Below, one piece after another: positions 7,466-18,775 of a stretch of 64,000 nt of DNA. The first letter of the stretch is position 1, and each line of letters starts with the position of its first letter. Position numbers and translations under genes: made by a program. Origin of the DNA: Gemmatimonadota bacterium. GTDB lineage: Bacteria; Gemmatimonadota; Gemmatimonadetes; Gemmatimonadales; GWC2-71-9. The stretch spans positions 186,001 to 250,000 of the forward strand of contig SHZT01000003.1 in the NCBI GenBank assembly GCA_009692185.1, read 5' to 3'. The notes under the pieces were generated by a model. The model made no database searches and was not told the origin of the DNA. It was given only the letters and a program-made list of their open reading frames with translations.

Positions 7466-9343
7466 CTATGCGGCTGTAGCGCGGCGGCGAATCACTTCGA
7501 AGACAAGGTTTTGGAGATCAGAAGGGGTGACGCCGGGGATCCGGCCAGCCTGCGCAAGAGAGCCGGGGCGAGTCGATGTGAGCTTCTGCCTGGCTTCGGT
7601 GGAGAGACTCTTCATGTCGGAGTAGGGAAGATCGGCCCGAAGGGAGAAGCTTGCCAGCTCGGTGAGTCGATCGGCGGCTTCCCGTTCGCGGGCCAAATAC
7701 CCCTCATACTTGAGCTCGATCTCCGCGGAAACCCATGCCTCGTCGCTGAACGGCCCGAAGCTCGGACCGTGAACCGCACCCAAGAGGGCCTTTAGGGACA
7801 AGTCTGGTTGCCGTACCAAGTCGGCTACTGTCTGTGGTGAAGCTGCGGCATTGCGACCGGCGTTCGCAAGCAACGCTGGCGCCTCAGCGACGGAGAGCCG
7901 AGACTCTCGTGCGGAAGAAACGATCTCTTGCTCCTGACCAAGGCGATGATCAAGGACGCCGAGTTCGGCTGGGGTCAGCATTCCCAGCTTGGCGGCCAAC
8001 GGTCCAAATCTCTTGAGCGCGTTGTCCTGGCGGAGGAGAAGCCTGAACTCGGATCGCGATGTGAATAGCCGGTACGGCTCGTCCACGCCGCGCGTGACCA
8101 GGTCGTCTACCAGAACGCCGATGTACCCGTCGTCCCGACCGAAAACGATGGGCTCGACATCGTTCAGGCGTCGTACGGCGTTGATTCCCGCGATCAGGCC
8201 CTGGCCGGCCGCCTCTTCGTAACCAGTGGTTCCGTTGATCTGGCCAGCGAAGAACAGCCCTTCAATTGCCTTGACCTCAAGCCACGGCGTCAGCTGCCGG
8301 GGTTCGTAGAAGTCGTACTCGATGGCGTACCCTGGCCGAGTCATCACTGCACTCTCAAGGCCGGGCACGGCGTGGAGCATCTCCACTTGGACTTCCGGCG
8401 GGAGTGACGTGGACAGGCCGTTCACATACAGCTCGGCGGTATCGAGGCCCTCGGGCTCCAGGAAAACCTGATGCCGTTCGGCGTCCGGGAACTTGACCAC
8501 CTTGTCTTCGACCGAAGGGCAGTACCGTGGACCGCGCGATGAGATGGCCCCGCCATAGAGCGCAGATTCTTGTAAGTGGTTGTTGATTATAGTCTTAACG
8601 TCACTTCCAGCCCATGTTATCCAGCACGGCCGCTGGTCAGGCCTGTCTGTTTGCCCGAAGGCGGAGAAGCGATAGTCCGGCCGCTCGCCATCCTGACGAT
8701 CCAGCCCAGCGTAGTTCACCGATCGCCCGTCGATACGCGGTGGCGTGCCGGTCTTGAAACGCCCGACCTCGAGGCCAAGCGACTCCAGTTGTTCCGCGAT
8801 GTCGATCGCGGGCGCGTCACCAGCACGACCCGCGGGGATCTGCGTGGTAGTTCCCATGTGAATGCGACCACGCAGGAACGTCCCGGCCGTGATGATCACG
8901 GCCTTGCTCGTGAATTGACGGCCGTCCATCGCCTGCACGCCGCAAACTCGCCCCGCCTCAAGGAGGAGCGCCGCCGCGGTAGCCTGCTGGAAGCTGATGT
9001 TTGGCTGTTCTTCGAGAATCGAGCGAACGGCGCGCCGATAGAGCGAACGATCGCATTGTGCGCGTGGCGCCCAGACCGCCGGGCCCTTGGACTGATTGAG
9101 CATGCGGAACTGAATCGTGCTCCGATCGGCTGCCCGGCTCATCACGCCGCCGAAAGCATCGACCTCCCGGACGACCGTGCCCTTGGCAATTCCTCCTATG
9201 GCCGGGTTGCACGACATTTGCCCGATCGTCTCGAGGTTGCTCGTCATGAGCAACACCCGCGCGCCCAGGCGCGCAGCCGCGGACGCCGCTTCCGAGCCGG
9301 CGTGACCACCACCGATGACGATGACGTCGAAGTCGGTCTTCAT
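7466..9343 (-). CDS. mnmG: tRNA uridine-5-carboxymethylaminomethyl modification enzyme MnmG (GidA)
   Basis: 625-residue FAD enzyme that works with MnmE (encoded at 45.2 kb) to modify wobble U34 of tRNAs. The dinucleotide-binding VIGGGHAGSEAA is at residues 9-20, the MSCNPAIGGIAKG and GTFLRGRIHMG blocks are present, and the C-terminal helical domain ends with the family's GRIPGVTPSDLQNL. Length is normal. rsmG (gidB), which often follows, is absent here and parS-parA comes next instead. Confidence 0.97.
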   Translation of the reverse strand: MKTDFDVIVIGGGHAGSEAASAAARLGARVLLMTSNLETIGQMSCNPAIGGIAKGTVVREVDAFGGVMSRAADRSTIQFRMLNQSKGPAVWAPRAQCDRSLYRRAVRSILEEQPNISFQQATAAALLLEAGRVCGVQAMDGRQFTSKAVIITAGTFLRGRIHMGTTTQIPAGRAGDAPAIDIAEQLESLGLEVGRFKTGTPPRIDGRSVNYAGLDRQDGERPDYRFSAFGQTDRPDQRPCWITWAGSDVKTIINNHLQESALYGGAISSRGPRYCPSVEDKVVKFPDAERHQVFLEPEGLDTAELYVNGLSTSLPPEVQVEMLHAVPGLESAVMTRPGYAIEYDFYEPRQLTPWLEVKAIEGLFFAGQINGTTGYEEAAGQGLIAGINAVRRLNDVEPIVFGRDDGYIGVLVDDLVTRGVDEPYRLFTSRSEFRLLLRQDNALKRFGPLAAKLGMLTPAELGVLDHRLGQEQEIVSSARESRLSVAEAPALLANAGRNAAASPQTVADLVRQPDLSLKALLGAVHGPSFGPFSDEAWVSAEIELKYEGYLAREREAADRLTELASFSLRADLPYSDMKSLSTEARQKLTSTRPGSLAQAGRIPGVTPSDLQNLVFEVIRRRATAA

Positions 9344-9440
9344 ATCCCCACAAATATGTCCCGGCGGCGCGCGTAATTCAGCACCTGCACCGCGTGATTC
9401 GGATGACGCTCCGCATTCCTTCGCCGGCTAGACTCGCTCC

Positions 9441-9803
9441 ATGTCCAACTATCACAATCTCAAGGCGTGGCAGCACGCCCGTCGCCTGGCCGTCGAGGCC
9501 GCCCGCGCGGCCCGGCAACTCCCAAGGCACGAGCAGGCGGTTCTCGGTACGCAGCTTCGTGAGGCAGCGTACTCGGTGGCGGCCAAGATAGCGGCGGGAA
9601 GCGTGGCGGCGGGGGCGGCCCGGCTCGCAGCGTTCGATTCTGCCCGGCGGTCACTGGCGGAAATCGAGACCATTCTGTCGGTGGCGCACGACCTGGAATA
9701 CTTGCCGACCGCCGACTACGCCCGGCTCGAGGCGTGGTGCCTGGAGGCGACGCGGACTCTCTGTGGGTTGGACCGAAAGGTCAGGTCCGGGGCTGGCCCC
9801 TAA
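9441..9803 (+). CDS. Four-helix bundle protein (S23 / 23S rRNA intervening-sequence type)
   Basis: 120 residues beginning NYHNLKAWQHARRLAVEAA, the usual start of this family, followed by four predicted amphipathic helices and an Ala-rich middle. Family members form pentameric four-helix bundles, and many lie inside 23S rRNA insertions, although many others, as here, do not. Function is unknown. The gene stands alone between divergent mnmG and the convergent ABC permease gene. Confidence 0.85.
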   Translation: MSNYHNLKAWQHARRLAVEAARAARQLPRHEQAVLGTQLREAAYSVAAKIAAGSVAAGAARLAAFDSARRSLAEIETILSVAHDLEYLPTADYARLEAWCLEATRTLCGLDRKVRSGAGP

Positions 9804-9813
9804 GCGATGGGTA

Positions 9814-11091
9814 TCAGTTCGTGCGAACCCAACGCCACAACTCGGGAAGCGTGGGGCGCTTGCCGTACATCAGTATGCCAATGCGGTAGATCCGGCTCGC
9901 TGCCCACACGATGCCCACCAGCGTCACGATGAGCACCACGAGTGACAGCACGACCTCGCTGCCCGCTACCGGGGCCGCGGCCCACCGTACCGGCATGGCA
10001 ATGGGGGAGAAGAACGGAATTATCCCGAGCCAGAACGCCAGCGAGCCGTTGGGATCGTTCAGAATTCCGATCATCATGACGGTGGGCACCACGAGGAGCA
10101 TGACGATGGGTGTTTGCGCCTGCCGGGCTTCGGCCTCGCTGCTGGACATGGCCGCCACGGCGGCAAACATCGACGCGTACAGGAAGTACCCGAGCAGGAA
10201 GTACGCCAGGAATATCGCCGCCGTGAGCATCGATATGTGGGGCATCAAAGACGCACTGGCGGTCACCTCGGGGCTTGCGTTGAACGCCCGCATGATGGCC
10301 GCCTGTTGACCACCAAGCACCGCAGCGCTCGCACCCCAAATCGTCAACTGAAAAACACCCACCGCACCAACGCCAATCACCTTCCCGGCGAGAAGCTGAA
10401 ACGGCCGGAGACTCGAAATCAGGACCTCGATGACGCGGGAGGTCTTCTCCTCCACAACCGACCCCATCACGCTCGCCCCGTACAGGATGATGGACATGTA
10501 CAACACGAGCCACATGGCGTAAGCCAGGACAAACGACCCTTCACCCGACTGCGTCGAGCCCTTGGGGCCCCCAAGTTTGACGGTCTTGAGATGGACATCG
10601 ATCTTCGCGCGTCGCACGGCTTCCGGGTTGACACCCTCCCGCGTGAGTCGCTCGGTCAGGGCCGATTCCTCGATGTCCCTCGAGAGGAACTGCATGTCGC
10701 GCGGAGAGGACACGTTGGTCCCGCGATACTCGATCTTCCCGTCGTTCACGGACTCATCGGTCACGATCAGGAATCCGTCGAGCTCCTTGGCAACGACCAG
10801 CGATGTCAGTGAGTCGGCGACGTTCTCGAGGCGTTCGACCCCTGCTGCAACGCGAACGGCCTTGATCGGCTCGGTGCCGTCCAGGGCGCTCGTGACGCGC
10901 TCACCGAAGCCCGCAGTGGACACGTCGAGCACCACGATGACCCGTTCGCGTGCACCCCGTGTACTGAGGATGACCGGGACCACGAACATAGCCGCCATGA
11001 ACAAGGGGCCGAGCAATGTCGCGACCATGAACCAGCGGCTCTTCACCCGCTCCATGAACTCGCGCCGGATAACAACCCAGATCTTGCGCAT
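9814..11091 (-). CDS. ABC transporter permease, NatB/ABC-2 type
   Basis: 425 residues from ATG 11091 (MRKIWVVIRREFMERV, a typical NatB start). One membrane helix near residues 20-40 is followed by a large extracytoplasmic domain of about 150 residues, then five to six helices to the C-terminus. It pairs with the ATP-binding protein encoded 7 bases upstream. Relatives export sodium or act in envelope stress, but the substrate here is not readable. Confidence 0.9.
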   Translation of the reverse strand: MRKIWVVIRREFMERVKSRWFMVATLLGPLFMAAMFVVPVILSTRGARERVIVVLDVSTAGFGERVTSALDGTEPIKAVRVAAGVERLENVADSLTSLVVAKELDGFLIVTDESVNDGKIEYRGTNVSSPRDMQFLSRDIEESALTERLTREGVNPEAVRRAKIDVHLKTVKLGGPKGSTQSGEGSFVLAYAMWLVLYMSIILYGASVMGSVVEEKTSRVIEVLISSLRPFQLLAGKVIGVGAVGVFQLTIWGASAAVLGGQQAAIMRAFNASPEVTASASLMPHISMLTAAIFLAYFLLGYFLYASMFAAVAAMSSSEAEARQAQTPIVMLLVVPTVMMIGILNDPNGSLAFWLGIIPFFSPIAMPVRWAAAPVAGSEVVLSLVVLIVTLVGIVWAASRIYRIGILMYGKRPTLPELWRWVRTN

Positions 11092-11098
11092 GGCTCCC

Positions 11099-12046
11099 CT
11101 ACGGCTCGACCGCGACCGCAGTGGCGGCCGAGGATCCGACGCGATCAAGGAAGATCTTGTGAAGTGACGGCTCGACGATCTCGAAGCGGTTGATCTGCGC
11201 CCCAGCGCTCAGCAAGCTGGTCAACAGCTTCTGGGGCGGCGTCCCCTCCGCCATTTCCACTTCGGCGAAGTTTCCGTAGTTGTCCGCCTTGGCCACCAAC
11301 GACTTGTCCGCCAAGATCTTGTCTATCGAGGCCAGGCCTTCCTGTACCCCGACGGCCACATGCCGGCCGTGGTGGTCGCGTTTTACGTCCGCCACGCGGC
11401 CATCCAGCACCTTCTCTCCGCGCGCTATGATGCAAACGGATTCGCACAGCCGCTCAGCCTGATCCATGACGTGAGTCGAGAACACGATGGTCGCCCCCTG
11501 CCGTGATAACTCCAGGACGGTGTCTTTCATGACCTGGCTGTTCACGGGGTCGAGCCCCGCGAAGGGCTCGTCCAGAATCACGAGATCGGGTTTGTGGAGC
11601 ACCGTGGCAATGAACTGCACCTTCTGCTGCATGCCCTTCGATAACTGGTCAACCTTGTGTCCCCCCCAGGCCGACAGGCCCAGCCGCTCCAGCCACTCCG
11701 GCGCCGCCGTCTTGGCGACTCGGCGATCGACGCCCTTGGCCTCGGCCAGAAAGATCAACAGGTCGAGGACCTTCATCTTCTTGTAGAGTCCGCGCTCTTC
11801 GGGGAGGTACCCAATTCGGTGGCTCAAGGCCCAGCCGCCGTCCTTCACGCCGAGGACGATGGCCGTTCCGGTGTCGGGCTTCACGATCCCCATGATCATC
11901 CGGATCGTGGTCGTCTTGCCGGCGCCGTTGGGCCCGAGCAGTCCGTATATAGATCCGCTCGGGACCTCGAGCGACAACTCGTGGACCGCCACGTGGCCCG
12001 CGTAACGCTTGGTGACTTCGTGGAGCTCGAGAGCGGAGTCAGTCAT
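11099..12046 (-). CDS. ABC transporter ATP-binding protein, NatA type
   Basis: 315 residues with Walker A GPNGAGKTTTIRM, signature LSKGMQQKVQF, Walker B LVILDEPFAGLDP and switch histidine FSTHVMDQ. The extra C-terminal ~85 residues are typical of NatA/CcmA-like exporters with a DUF4162-type tail. It is encoded immediately before its permease, and the pair forms a likely two-gene operon. Confidence 0.93.
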   Translation of the reverse strand: MTDSALELHEVTKRYAGHVAVHELSLEVPSGSIYGLLGPNGAGKTTTIRMIMGIVKPDTGTAIVLGVKDGGWALSHRIGYLPEERGLYKKMKVLDLLIFLAEAKGVDRRVAKTAAPEWLERLGLSAWGGHKVDQLSKGMQQKVQFIATVLHKPDLVILDEPFAGLDPVNSQVMKDTVLELSRQGATIVFSTHVMDQAERLCESVCIIARGEKVLDGRVADVKRDHHGRHVAVGVQEGLASIDKILADKSLVAKADNYGNFAEVEMAEGTPPQKLLTSLLSAGAQINRFEIVEPSLHKIFLDRVGSSAATAVAVEP

Positions 12047-12127
12047 GCCCCAACCGTTTCAGAATGGTGCGCCCCGGGAGTTCCCGGCGCGGCGATCAGG
12101 ATACACGCCGGCCCGATGTCCGGCCAG

Positions 12128-12580
12128 CTACTCCGTGGAAACGGGCTCGCCGGCGCCCCGGATCACGGCCCGGAGGGCGTGCCAGGGAAGGGTTGCGCAC
12201 TTCACGCGCGTCGGGAACGCGCGGACGCCGGCAAATGCGGCGAGTTTCCCCAAATCGGCGGCTTCAACCGGGACGTTGGGGTCCGACGTTACCATGGAAT
12301 GGAAACGGGTGGCCAGCGCTTCGACCTCCGCAACAGATCTCCCTTTGACCAGGGTCGTCATCATCGACGCCGCGGCCTTGGAAATGGCGCAACCAGATCC
12401 CTGGAACGCCACTTCTTCGATGGTCGGTCCGGAGACCCGCGCAAAGACGGTCACCCGGTCTCCGCAGAGCGGGTTGTGCCCCTGCGCCTGGCATGTGGCC
12501 CCGGCGAGAGGTCCGAAGTTCCTGGGGTTTCGATTGTGGTCGAGGATGACCTGTTGATAGAGGTCGGCCAGGTCGGTCAT
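12128..12580 (-). CDS. sufU: Fe-S assembly protein SufU (U-type scaffold / SufS sulfur acceptor)
   Basis: 150 residues. Three conserved cysteines (LCGDRV, GSGCAISKA, VKCATLPW) plus Asp in CGD form the zinc site of SufU. The insertion between the second and third cysteines marks SufU rather than IscU. It accepts persulfide from SufS. Its ATG overlaps the sufS stop by 4 bases and it closes the suf operon. Confidence 0.95.
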   Translation of the reverse strand: MTDLADLYQQVILDHNRNPRNFGPLAGATCQAQGHNPLCGDRVTVFARVSGPTIEEVAFQGSGCAISKAAASMMTTLVKGRSVAEVEALATRFHSMVTSDPNVPVEAADLGKLAAFAGVRAFPTRVKCATLPWHALRAVIRGAGEPVSTE

Positions 12581-13842
12581 CCGGCAAACACCTTGCGCGC
12601 CCTGGTCACGGCGGCGGCGAGGGCGTCGACGTCCTGACGGTTGTTGTAGAACGCCAGCGAGGCGCGTGCCGTGGCCGGAATACCAAAGCGGTCCATGACC
12701 GGTTGAGCGCAGTGGTGGCCGGCCCGAATCGCCACGCCTTCCTGGTCCAGGATCGTTCCGAGGTCGTGCGGGTGCACGCCATCGAGCACGAATGACACCA
12801 CCGCCGCCTTGTGCCCCGCGGTGCCGATCAGTCGAACCCCGGGAATCGCCTCGAGCACGCCGGTAGCGTACTGCATCAGGTCGGCTTCGTGCGGCTTGAG
12901 CACGTCCCAGCCGATGCTCTCGACGTAGTCAAAGGCGGCCGCGAGACCAATTGCCCCGGAAATGTCGGGGGTCCCCGCCTCGAACCGGGCGGGCGGGTCG
13001 GCGTACTCTGTATGCTCGAACGTCACGGACCGGATCATGTCGCCGCCGCCCTGGAACGGTTGCATGCCCGCGAGTCGCTCGGCCCGCCCGTACAGCACCC
13101 CGATGCCGGTGGGCCCGAACGCCTTGTGGCCGGAAAAAGCGTAGAAATCGCAACCGAGCCGCTGGACATCTACCGGACCGTGCGGCACGGCTTGGGCGCC
13201 ATCCACCAGGACCGGGACGCCGCGTGCATGCGCCATGGCGACGATCTCTTCGATGGGGTTCACCGTCCCCAGCGCGTTCGACACGTGCGTCACCGCAACC
13301 ATGCTGGTCTTGGGGCCAATCAGCGCGGGGAGCTCATCCATCAGGAGCTCTCCCCGATCGTTCATGGGGATCACCCGGATCCGCGCCCCCTGCTCGCCGG
13401 CCACCAACTGCCAGGGCACGATGTTCGAATGGTGCTCCATCGCGGATACGAGGATTTCGTCACCCGGACGGAGCGCGGGCCGTACAAAGCTGTACGCGAC
13501 GAGGTTGATGGCCTCGGTTGTTCCACGAACGAAAATAATTTCGCCGGGGTCGCGGGCGTTCAACGCCCGCTGAATGCGGACCCGCGCGGCTTCGTGAGCC
13601 AGCGTGGCGCGCTCGCTCAGGTAATAGACGCCGCGGTGGATATTCGCGTTTTCGGCTTCGTAGAACCGGCTGATGGTATCGATGACGGCTTGGGGCTTCT
13701 GGCTGGTGGCGCCGCTGTCGAGGTACACCAGCGGCTTGCCTCGAACGTTGGTTTGCAAAATGGGGAAGTCGCGGCGGACCGCTTCGACGTCGAAGCCCGA
13801 CCGCGTGGCGGGGCGCTCGGCGACCGCCGGACTGCGTTTCAC
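12577..13842 (-). CDS. sufS: Cysteine desulfurase SufS
   Basis: 421 residues from GTG 13842, which overlaps the sufD stop as GTGA. A longer frame to 13869 would overlap sufD by 31 bases. Group II desulfurase marks: Schiff-base lysine in AFSGHKAFGPTG and the catalytic cysteine in IRAGHHCAQPVM. It provides sulfur for cluster assembly through SufU. Confidence 0.95.
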   Translation of the reverse strand: MKRSPAVAERPATRSGFDVEAVRRDFPILQTNVRGKPLVYLDSGATSQKPQAVIDTISRFYEAENANIHRGVYYLSERATLAHEAARVRIQRALNARDPGEIIFVRGTTEAINLVAYSFVRPALRPGDEILVSAMEHHSNIVPWQLVAGEQGARIRVIPMNDRGELLMDELPALIGPKTSMVAVTHVSNALGTVNPIEEIVAMAHARGVPVLVDGAQAVPHGPVDVQRLGCDFYAFSGHKAFGPTGIGVLYGRAERLAGMQPFQGGGDMIRSVTFEHTEYADPPARFEAGTPDISGAIGLAAAFDYVESIGWDVLKPHEADLMQYATGVLEAIPGVRLIGTAGHKAAVVSFVLDGVHPHDLGTILDQEGVAIRAGHHCAQPVMDRFGIPATARASLAFYNNRQDVDALAAAVTRARKVFAG

Positions 13843-15179
13843 GCCGTGGCGCCGGTCCGCTGCCGGCAAAGGCGTTCGAGCAGGACCGGATACAGGTGGC
13901 TCCGCATGGCCTCCGACCCGAGCCGGGAAATAACGTCCGCCGCGAAACCGTACGTGAGCAGGTTCCGGGCCTCGAGGGCGTCGAGCCCGCGGCTCCGAAG
14001 GTAGAACATGGCCGCGTCATCCACCGGGCCGAGCGTTGCGCCGTGTGTGCACTTCACGTCGTCGGCGTAGATCTCCAGCTGTGGCTGGCTGTCAGCCCGC
14101 GCTTCCGGCGACAACAACAAGTTGTTGTTCGTCTGCTTGGAGTCCGTGCGCTGGGCGCCCGGCCGAACGATGATGCGACCGGTGAACACTCCCCGCGACT
14201 GCTCGTCGAAGATTCCGTTGAACAACTCATGGCTCTCGCAGTGCGGCTGGGCGTGGTCAATCGTCGTGTGGTGGTCGATGTGCTGGCGGCCGCCGGCCAG
14301 CGTGAGCCCGTTGAGAATCAGGTTTCCGCCGGCCCCGTTCATGACCGCGCCAATGTCGTGCCGCGTGAGCGCGCTGCCCAGCGCCACCGAACACGACTCG
14401 AGGACGGAGTCGCGCCCCTGGGTCGAGTGGGTCGCCGCAAGGTGGTATGCGCTCGCCCCCTCCTGCTGTACCCGGCAATGATCGAGCCGCGCGCCGTCCC
14501 CCAGCACCAGTTCAGTGACGGTATTGGTGAAGTAAGGGCCCGTATCGGCGCCGGCGTACCGCTCTACGACAACGCCGCGGGCCCCCTCGTCCACGACGAT
14601 CAGTATGCGCGGGTGTGACACCCATGCACCGCCGACTGGTGCTGACAGGAACAGGATTTCGAGTGGGTCCCGGAGATCGACCCCGCGAGGGATGTGAAGG
14701 AATGCGCCGTCCCGAACGAAGGCCGTTGAAAGAGCCGTGAACCCGTTCTCATCGAACCTGGCATGCTGGCCGAGGTGTTTGCGCACCACCTCGGGGCTGG
14801 TTTCCAAAGCGGATTGCAGGCTTTCGAACCGCACACCCGGCGGCAACCCTCGCACTGAGGAGGGGGCCGATTCGAACCGTCCGTTCACGAACACCAACCG
14901 GTTGCCTGCATCGCCGCCAACCGTCAGGCCGGCGAGCGCCGAGGCGGAATGAACGACGTCGGATCGGGCAGGCGTGAACGGCGTTTCCAGCAGGGAGGAA
15001 ACGCTGGTGAACCGCCAGGCCTCTTCCTTCACCGTCGGGAAGCCAATCTTGGCAAACTGCCCGGCGGCGCGTTCCCGCAGTTCCATCAGCCAGGCTGGGG
15101 CGTGGGCCCCGCCGTTCAGGGTGAACTTCCTGAAATCGGCGAGGTAGTGGTCTCGCCCGTCAGGTGCCTGCTTTGACAT
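13839..15179 (-). CDS. sufD: Fe-S cluster assembly protein SufD
   Basis: 446 residues from ATG 15179. An N-terminal helical region with the KEEAWRFTSV motif is followed by the long right-handed beta-helix and the C-terminal segment (HGATLGPVDDAAMFYLRSRG) that pairs with SufB. The final part ends LLERLCRQRT. Part of the SufBCD scaffold. Its start is 7 bases after the sufC stop. Confidence 0.95.
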   Translation of the reverse strand: MSKQAPDGRDHYLADFRKFTLNGGAHAPAWLMELRERAAGQFAKIGFPTVKEEAWRFTSVSSLLETPFTPARSDVVHSASALAGLTVGGDAGNRLVFVNGRFESAPSSVRGLPPGVRFESLQSALETSPEVVRKHLGQHARFDENGFTALSTAFVRDGAFLHIPRGVDLRDPLEILFLSAPVGGAWVSHPRILIVVDEGARGVVVERYAGADTGPYFTNTVTELVLGDGARLDHCRVQQEGASAYHLAATHSTQGRDSVLESCSVALGSALTRHDIGAVMNGAGGNLILNGLTLAGGRQHIDHHTTIDHAQPHCESHELFNGIFDEQSRGVFTGRIIVRPGAQRTDSKQTNNNLLLSPEARADSQPQLEIYADDVKCTHGATLGPVDDAAMFYLRSRGLDALEARNLLTYGFAADVISRLGSEAMRSHLYPVLLERLCRQRTGATA

Positions 15180-15186
15180 CAGCGCC

Positions 15187-15941
15187 TCAGGCAACGGCCC
15201 GCTCCGACAACAGCCAATCGTAGCCTCGCGCTTCCAGCTCGAGCGCGAGTTCCCGGCCACCCGATTTCAGGATGCGGCCCTCGGCCAGGACGTGGACATG
15301 ATCAGGCACGATGTAGTTGAGGAGGCGTTGGTAGTGCGTCACGACGATCGCCGCCGTGTCAGGCTTCCGGAGCCGGTTCACAGCTTCCGCAACGGTCTTA
15401 AGCGCGTCGATGTCGAGCCCCGAATCGGTCTCGTCGAGCAACGACAGCTTCGGTTCGAGCACGGCCATCTGGAGGATCTCGTTCCGCTTCTTCTCGCCGC
15501 CGGAGAAGCCGTCGTTGACCGGCCGGTTCATCAGCGCGTCATCCCAGCCGATGGCCTTGAGCTTCTCGTGCAGAACGTCGAGGAAGTCGATCGGATCGTA
15601 TTCCTCCTGGCCACGGGCCTTCCGGATCGCGTTCACCGCGGACCGCAGGAAGTAGGCGTTGGTGACGCCGCGGATCGTCACCGGGTACTGGAACGCGAGA
15701 AACACGCCTTCGCGGGCCCGTTCCTCGGGATCCATGTCGAGCAGGTCCTTCCCGAGGTACGTCACTGAGCCGCCAGTGACGGTGTAGGCCGGGTGCCCTG
15801 CCAGCAGCTGGGCCAGGGTGCTCTTGCCCGACCCATTGGGACCCATGATCGCGTGCACTTCGCCCGCCTTCACCGACAGGCTGATCCCTTTCAGGATCTC
15901 TTTGCCTTCTACGGTGGCCCGCAGATCCTTGATTTCCAGCA

Positions 15942-15942
<1 letters not shown>
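15187..15942 (-). CDS. sufC: Fe-S cluster assembly ATPase SufC
   Basis: 251 residues from ATG 15942, which shares a base with the sufB stop (TAATG). Walker A GPNGSGKSTLAQ, signature FSGGEKKRNE, and the Walker B segment LSLLDETDSGLD typical of SufC are all visible. It powers SufBCD remodelling during cluster assembly. The longer open frame upstream lies inside sufB and is not used. Confidence 0.96.
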
Positions 15943-17371
<1,429 letters not shown>

Positions 17372-17375
<4 letters not shown>

Positions 17376-18049
17376 GCAGACTCCTGAATAGTTCCCAGCG
17401 AGCGCGGTACGCCAACGTGCGTCACGGCGTACTCGCAGGCATGACAGCCGTTGGGGATGTGGGCGTCGCGCCGCACATCCGCCTGGAGGATCTCCCGGAG
17501 AAAATCGGCCTCGGCGTCGCAGATTTCCGGGTACTTCTCGGCGACGGCCTGCATCGCGCAGTTATGCTCGGCAATCCGGACCCCGCCGCCGGCCAGGGGC
17601 GTCCACTCCGCCATGAACCCCTGCTGCCGCAGGAACTCCACCACGGTCTCCACGCGCTCCTCGGCCGATGAACCTTCCAGACTCGCCGAGAGGCCGTGCG
17701 CTTGGGTCTCGAACCGCCCGGCAAAGAACTTCTTCACCTCGGCGCGCCCGCCCCGTTGCTCGAGGTAGGTCAGCGCTTCGGTGAGCTCCTCGGCGTAGCG
17801 GCGGGGAAAGAGCGCTTCACCGGCGTTTGCCAGGCGATAGGCGAACGTTGGAGCGCCCTTGCCGCGCTGCTCTCGTCCGTACTCGACGAGGTCATCCGCC
17901 TCGAGTCCCTTGAGGTGGCGCCGGATCGCGTTCGACGAAACGCCGTATCGCGCGGCAAGTTCGCGCGCGGTGAGCGGCTGATGCATTTTCAGATCCTGCA
18001 GAATCCGGCCACGAAGTCCTTTGGGGACGACCATAGTCCGTGTCTCCAC
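17372..18049 (-). CDS. sufR: SufR-type Fe-S-sensing transcriptional regulator
   Basis: 225 residues. The N-terminal winged helix ([25 protein letters not shown], residues 26-50) is of the DeoR/SufR type. Four cysteines (164, 177, 202, 205) are spaced C-x12-C-x24-C-x2-C in a region matching the cluster-binding part of SufR. It is first in the suf operon and overlaps sufB, so it probably autoregulates. A second in-frame ATG is at 18034. A palindrome at 18075-18090 is the operator candidate. Confidence 0.88.
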
Positions 18050-18068
18050 CCTGGGAAGAGGTCTTGCT

Positions 18069-18094
18069 CAACTAAACAAACACTTTTGTTATTG
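18069..18094. promoter_or_regulatory. Candidate SufR operator / suf promoter palindrome
   Basis: In the AT-rich spacer upstream of sufR a perfect inverted repeat AACAAA-N4-TTTGTT spans 18075-18090. Flanking bases extend the symmetry loosely (CAAC on the left, ATTG on the right). Its position 26 bases or more before the sufR start and its isolation in a high-GC region make an operator likely. Binding by SufR is inferred. Confidence 0.55.
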
Positions 18095-18115
18095 AACTCG
18101 CAAGGAATCAAGGAA

Positions 18116-18712
18116 TCAACGGGGAAAGCGGGCGAGCAAGGCTTGGTAGTCACCGGGGGTATCTATGTCCTCCAAAACGGCCGGATCGTCGGTGGACACC
18201 TCGCAGACGCGGCCGGGGTCGGCTCGAACAACCGCCCTGGCGCCATCATCCGGCGGCGCAGCCAGTAACTCATCGAACACAGCCATTGAGAAGATGACCG
18301 GATGACCCCGCCGCCCGCTGAAAACCGGCAGAGTCACGGCTTTCTGGAAGCGCAGAAACGCAGTTACCATGTCTATGACGGTGCCAGGCCGTACGTGCGG
18401 CTGATCAACCGGCCAAACCAAGAGTGCATCAACCGATTGGTTGATAACACGCCTTATCGCAGCTTGGATTGATCACAGCGGTACCGCAACTGGTGTTGTT
18501 GTGTTGTAGACCGACGTCAAGCTATGTAAGTCAATATATTTCGCAATCTTGGCGTCATCATGCGCAACTGCGATCATTACATCAGTTATAGCAGCAGAGC
18601 GAACTGCGTTTGCGATGAGCTCGACAAAGGTCATTCCACCAAGCTCCAGTAGGGCTTTTGGCCGGCCCATCCGGCTGGACTCACCAGCAGCAAGGATGAC
18701 GGCTGAAATCAT
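18116..18712 (-). pseudogene. MobA/MocA-like nucleotidyltransferase with an in-frame TGA
   Basis: The frame from ATG 18712 starts with AVILAAGESSRMGRPKALLEL, the nucleotide-binding signature of molybdopterin nucleotidyl/cytidylyltransferases. It meets TGA at 18473-18475, then continues in the same frame with SIQAAIRRVINQS and LLVWPVDQPHV to 18116. Read through, it would be 199 codons including the TGA, about normal length. The TGA falls where relatives have a small residue (G/S/A) before the S-I/L of the substrate loop. The first half has unusually low GC (about 18480-18650). A nonsense mutation or sequence error is the simplest reading. Confidence 0.75.
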
Positions 18713-18775
18713 CGCTTGGCTCGCAGGAACGCAGCCATTAGATTGTTGGTCGAAACCATACAAAGGTGAGGAGAC

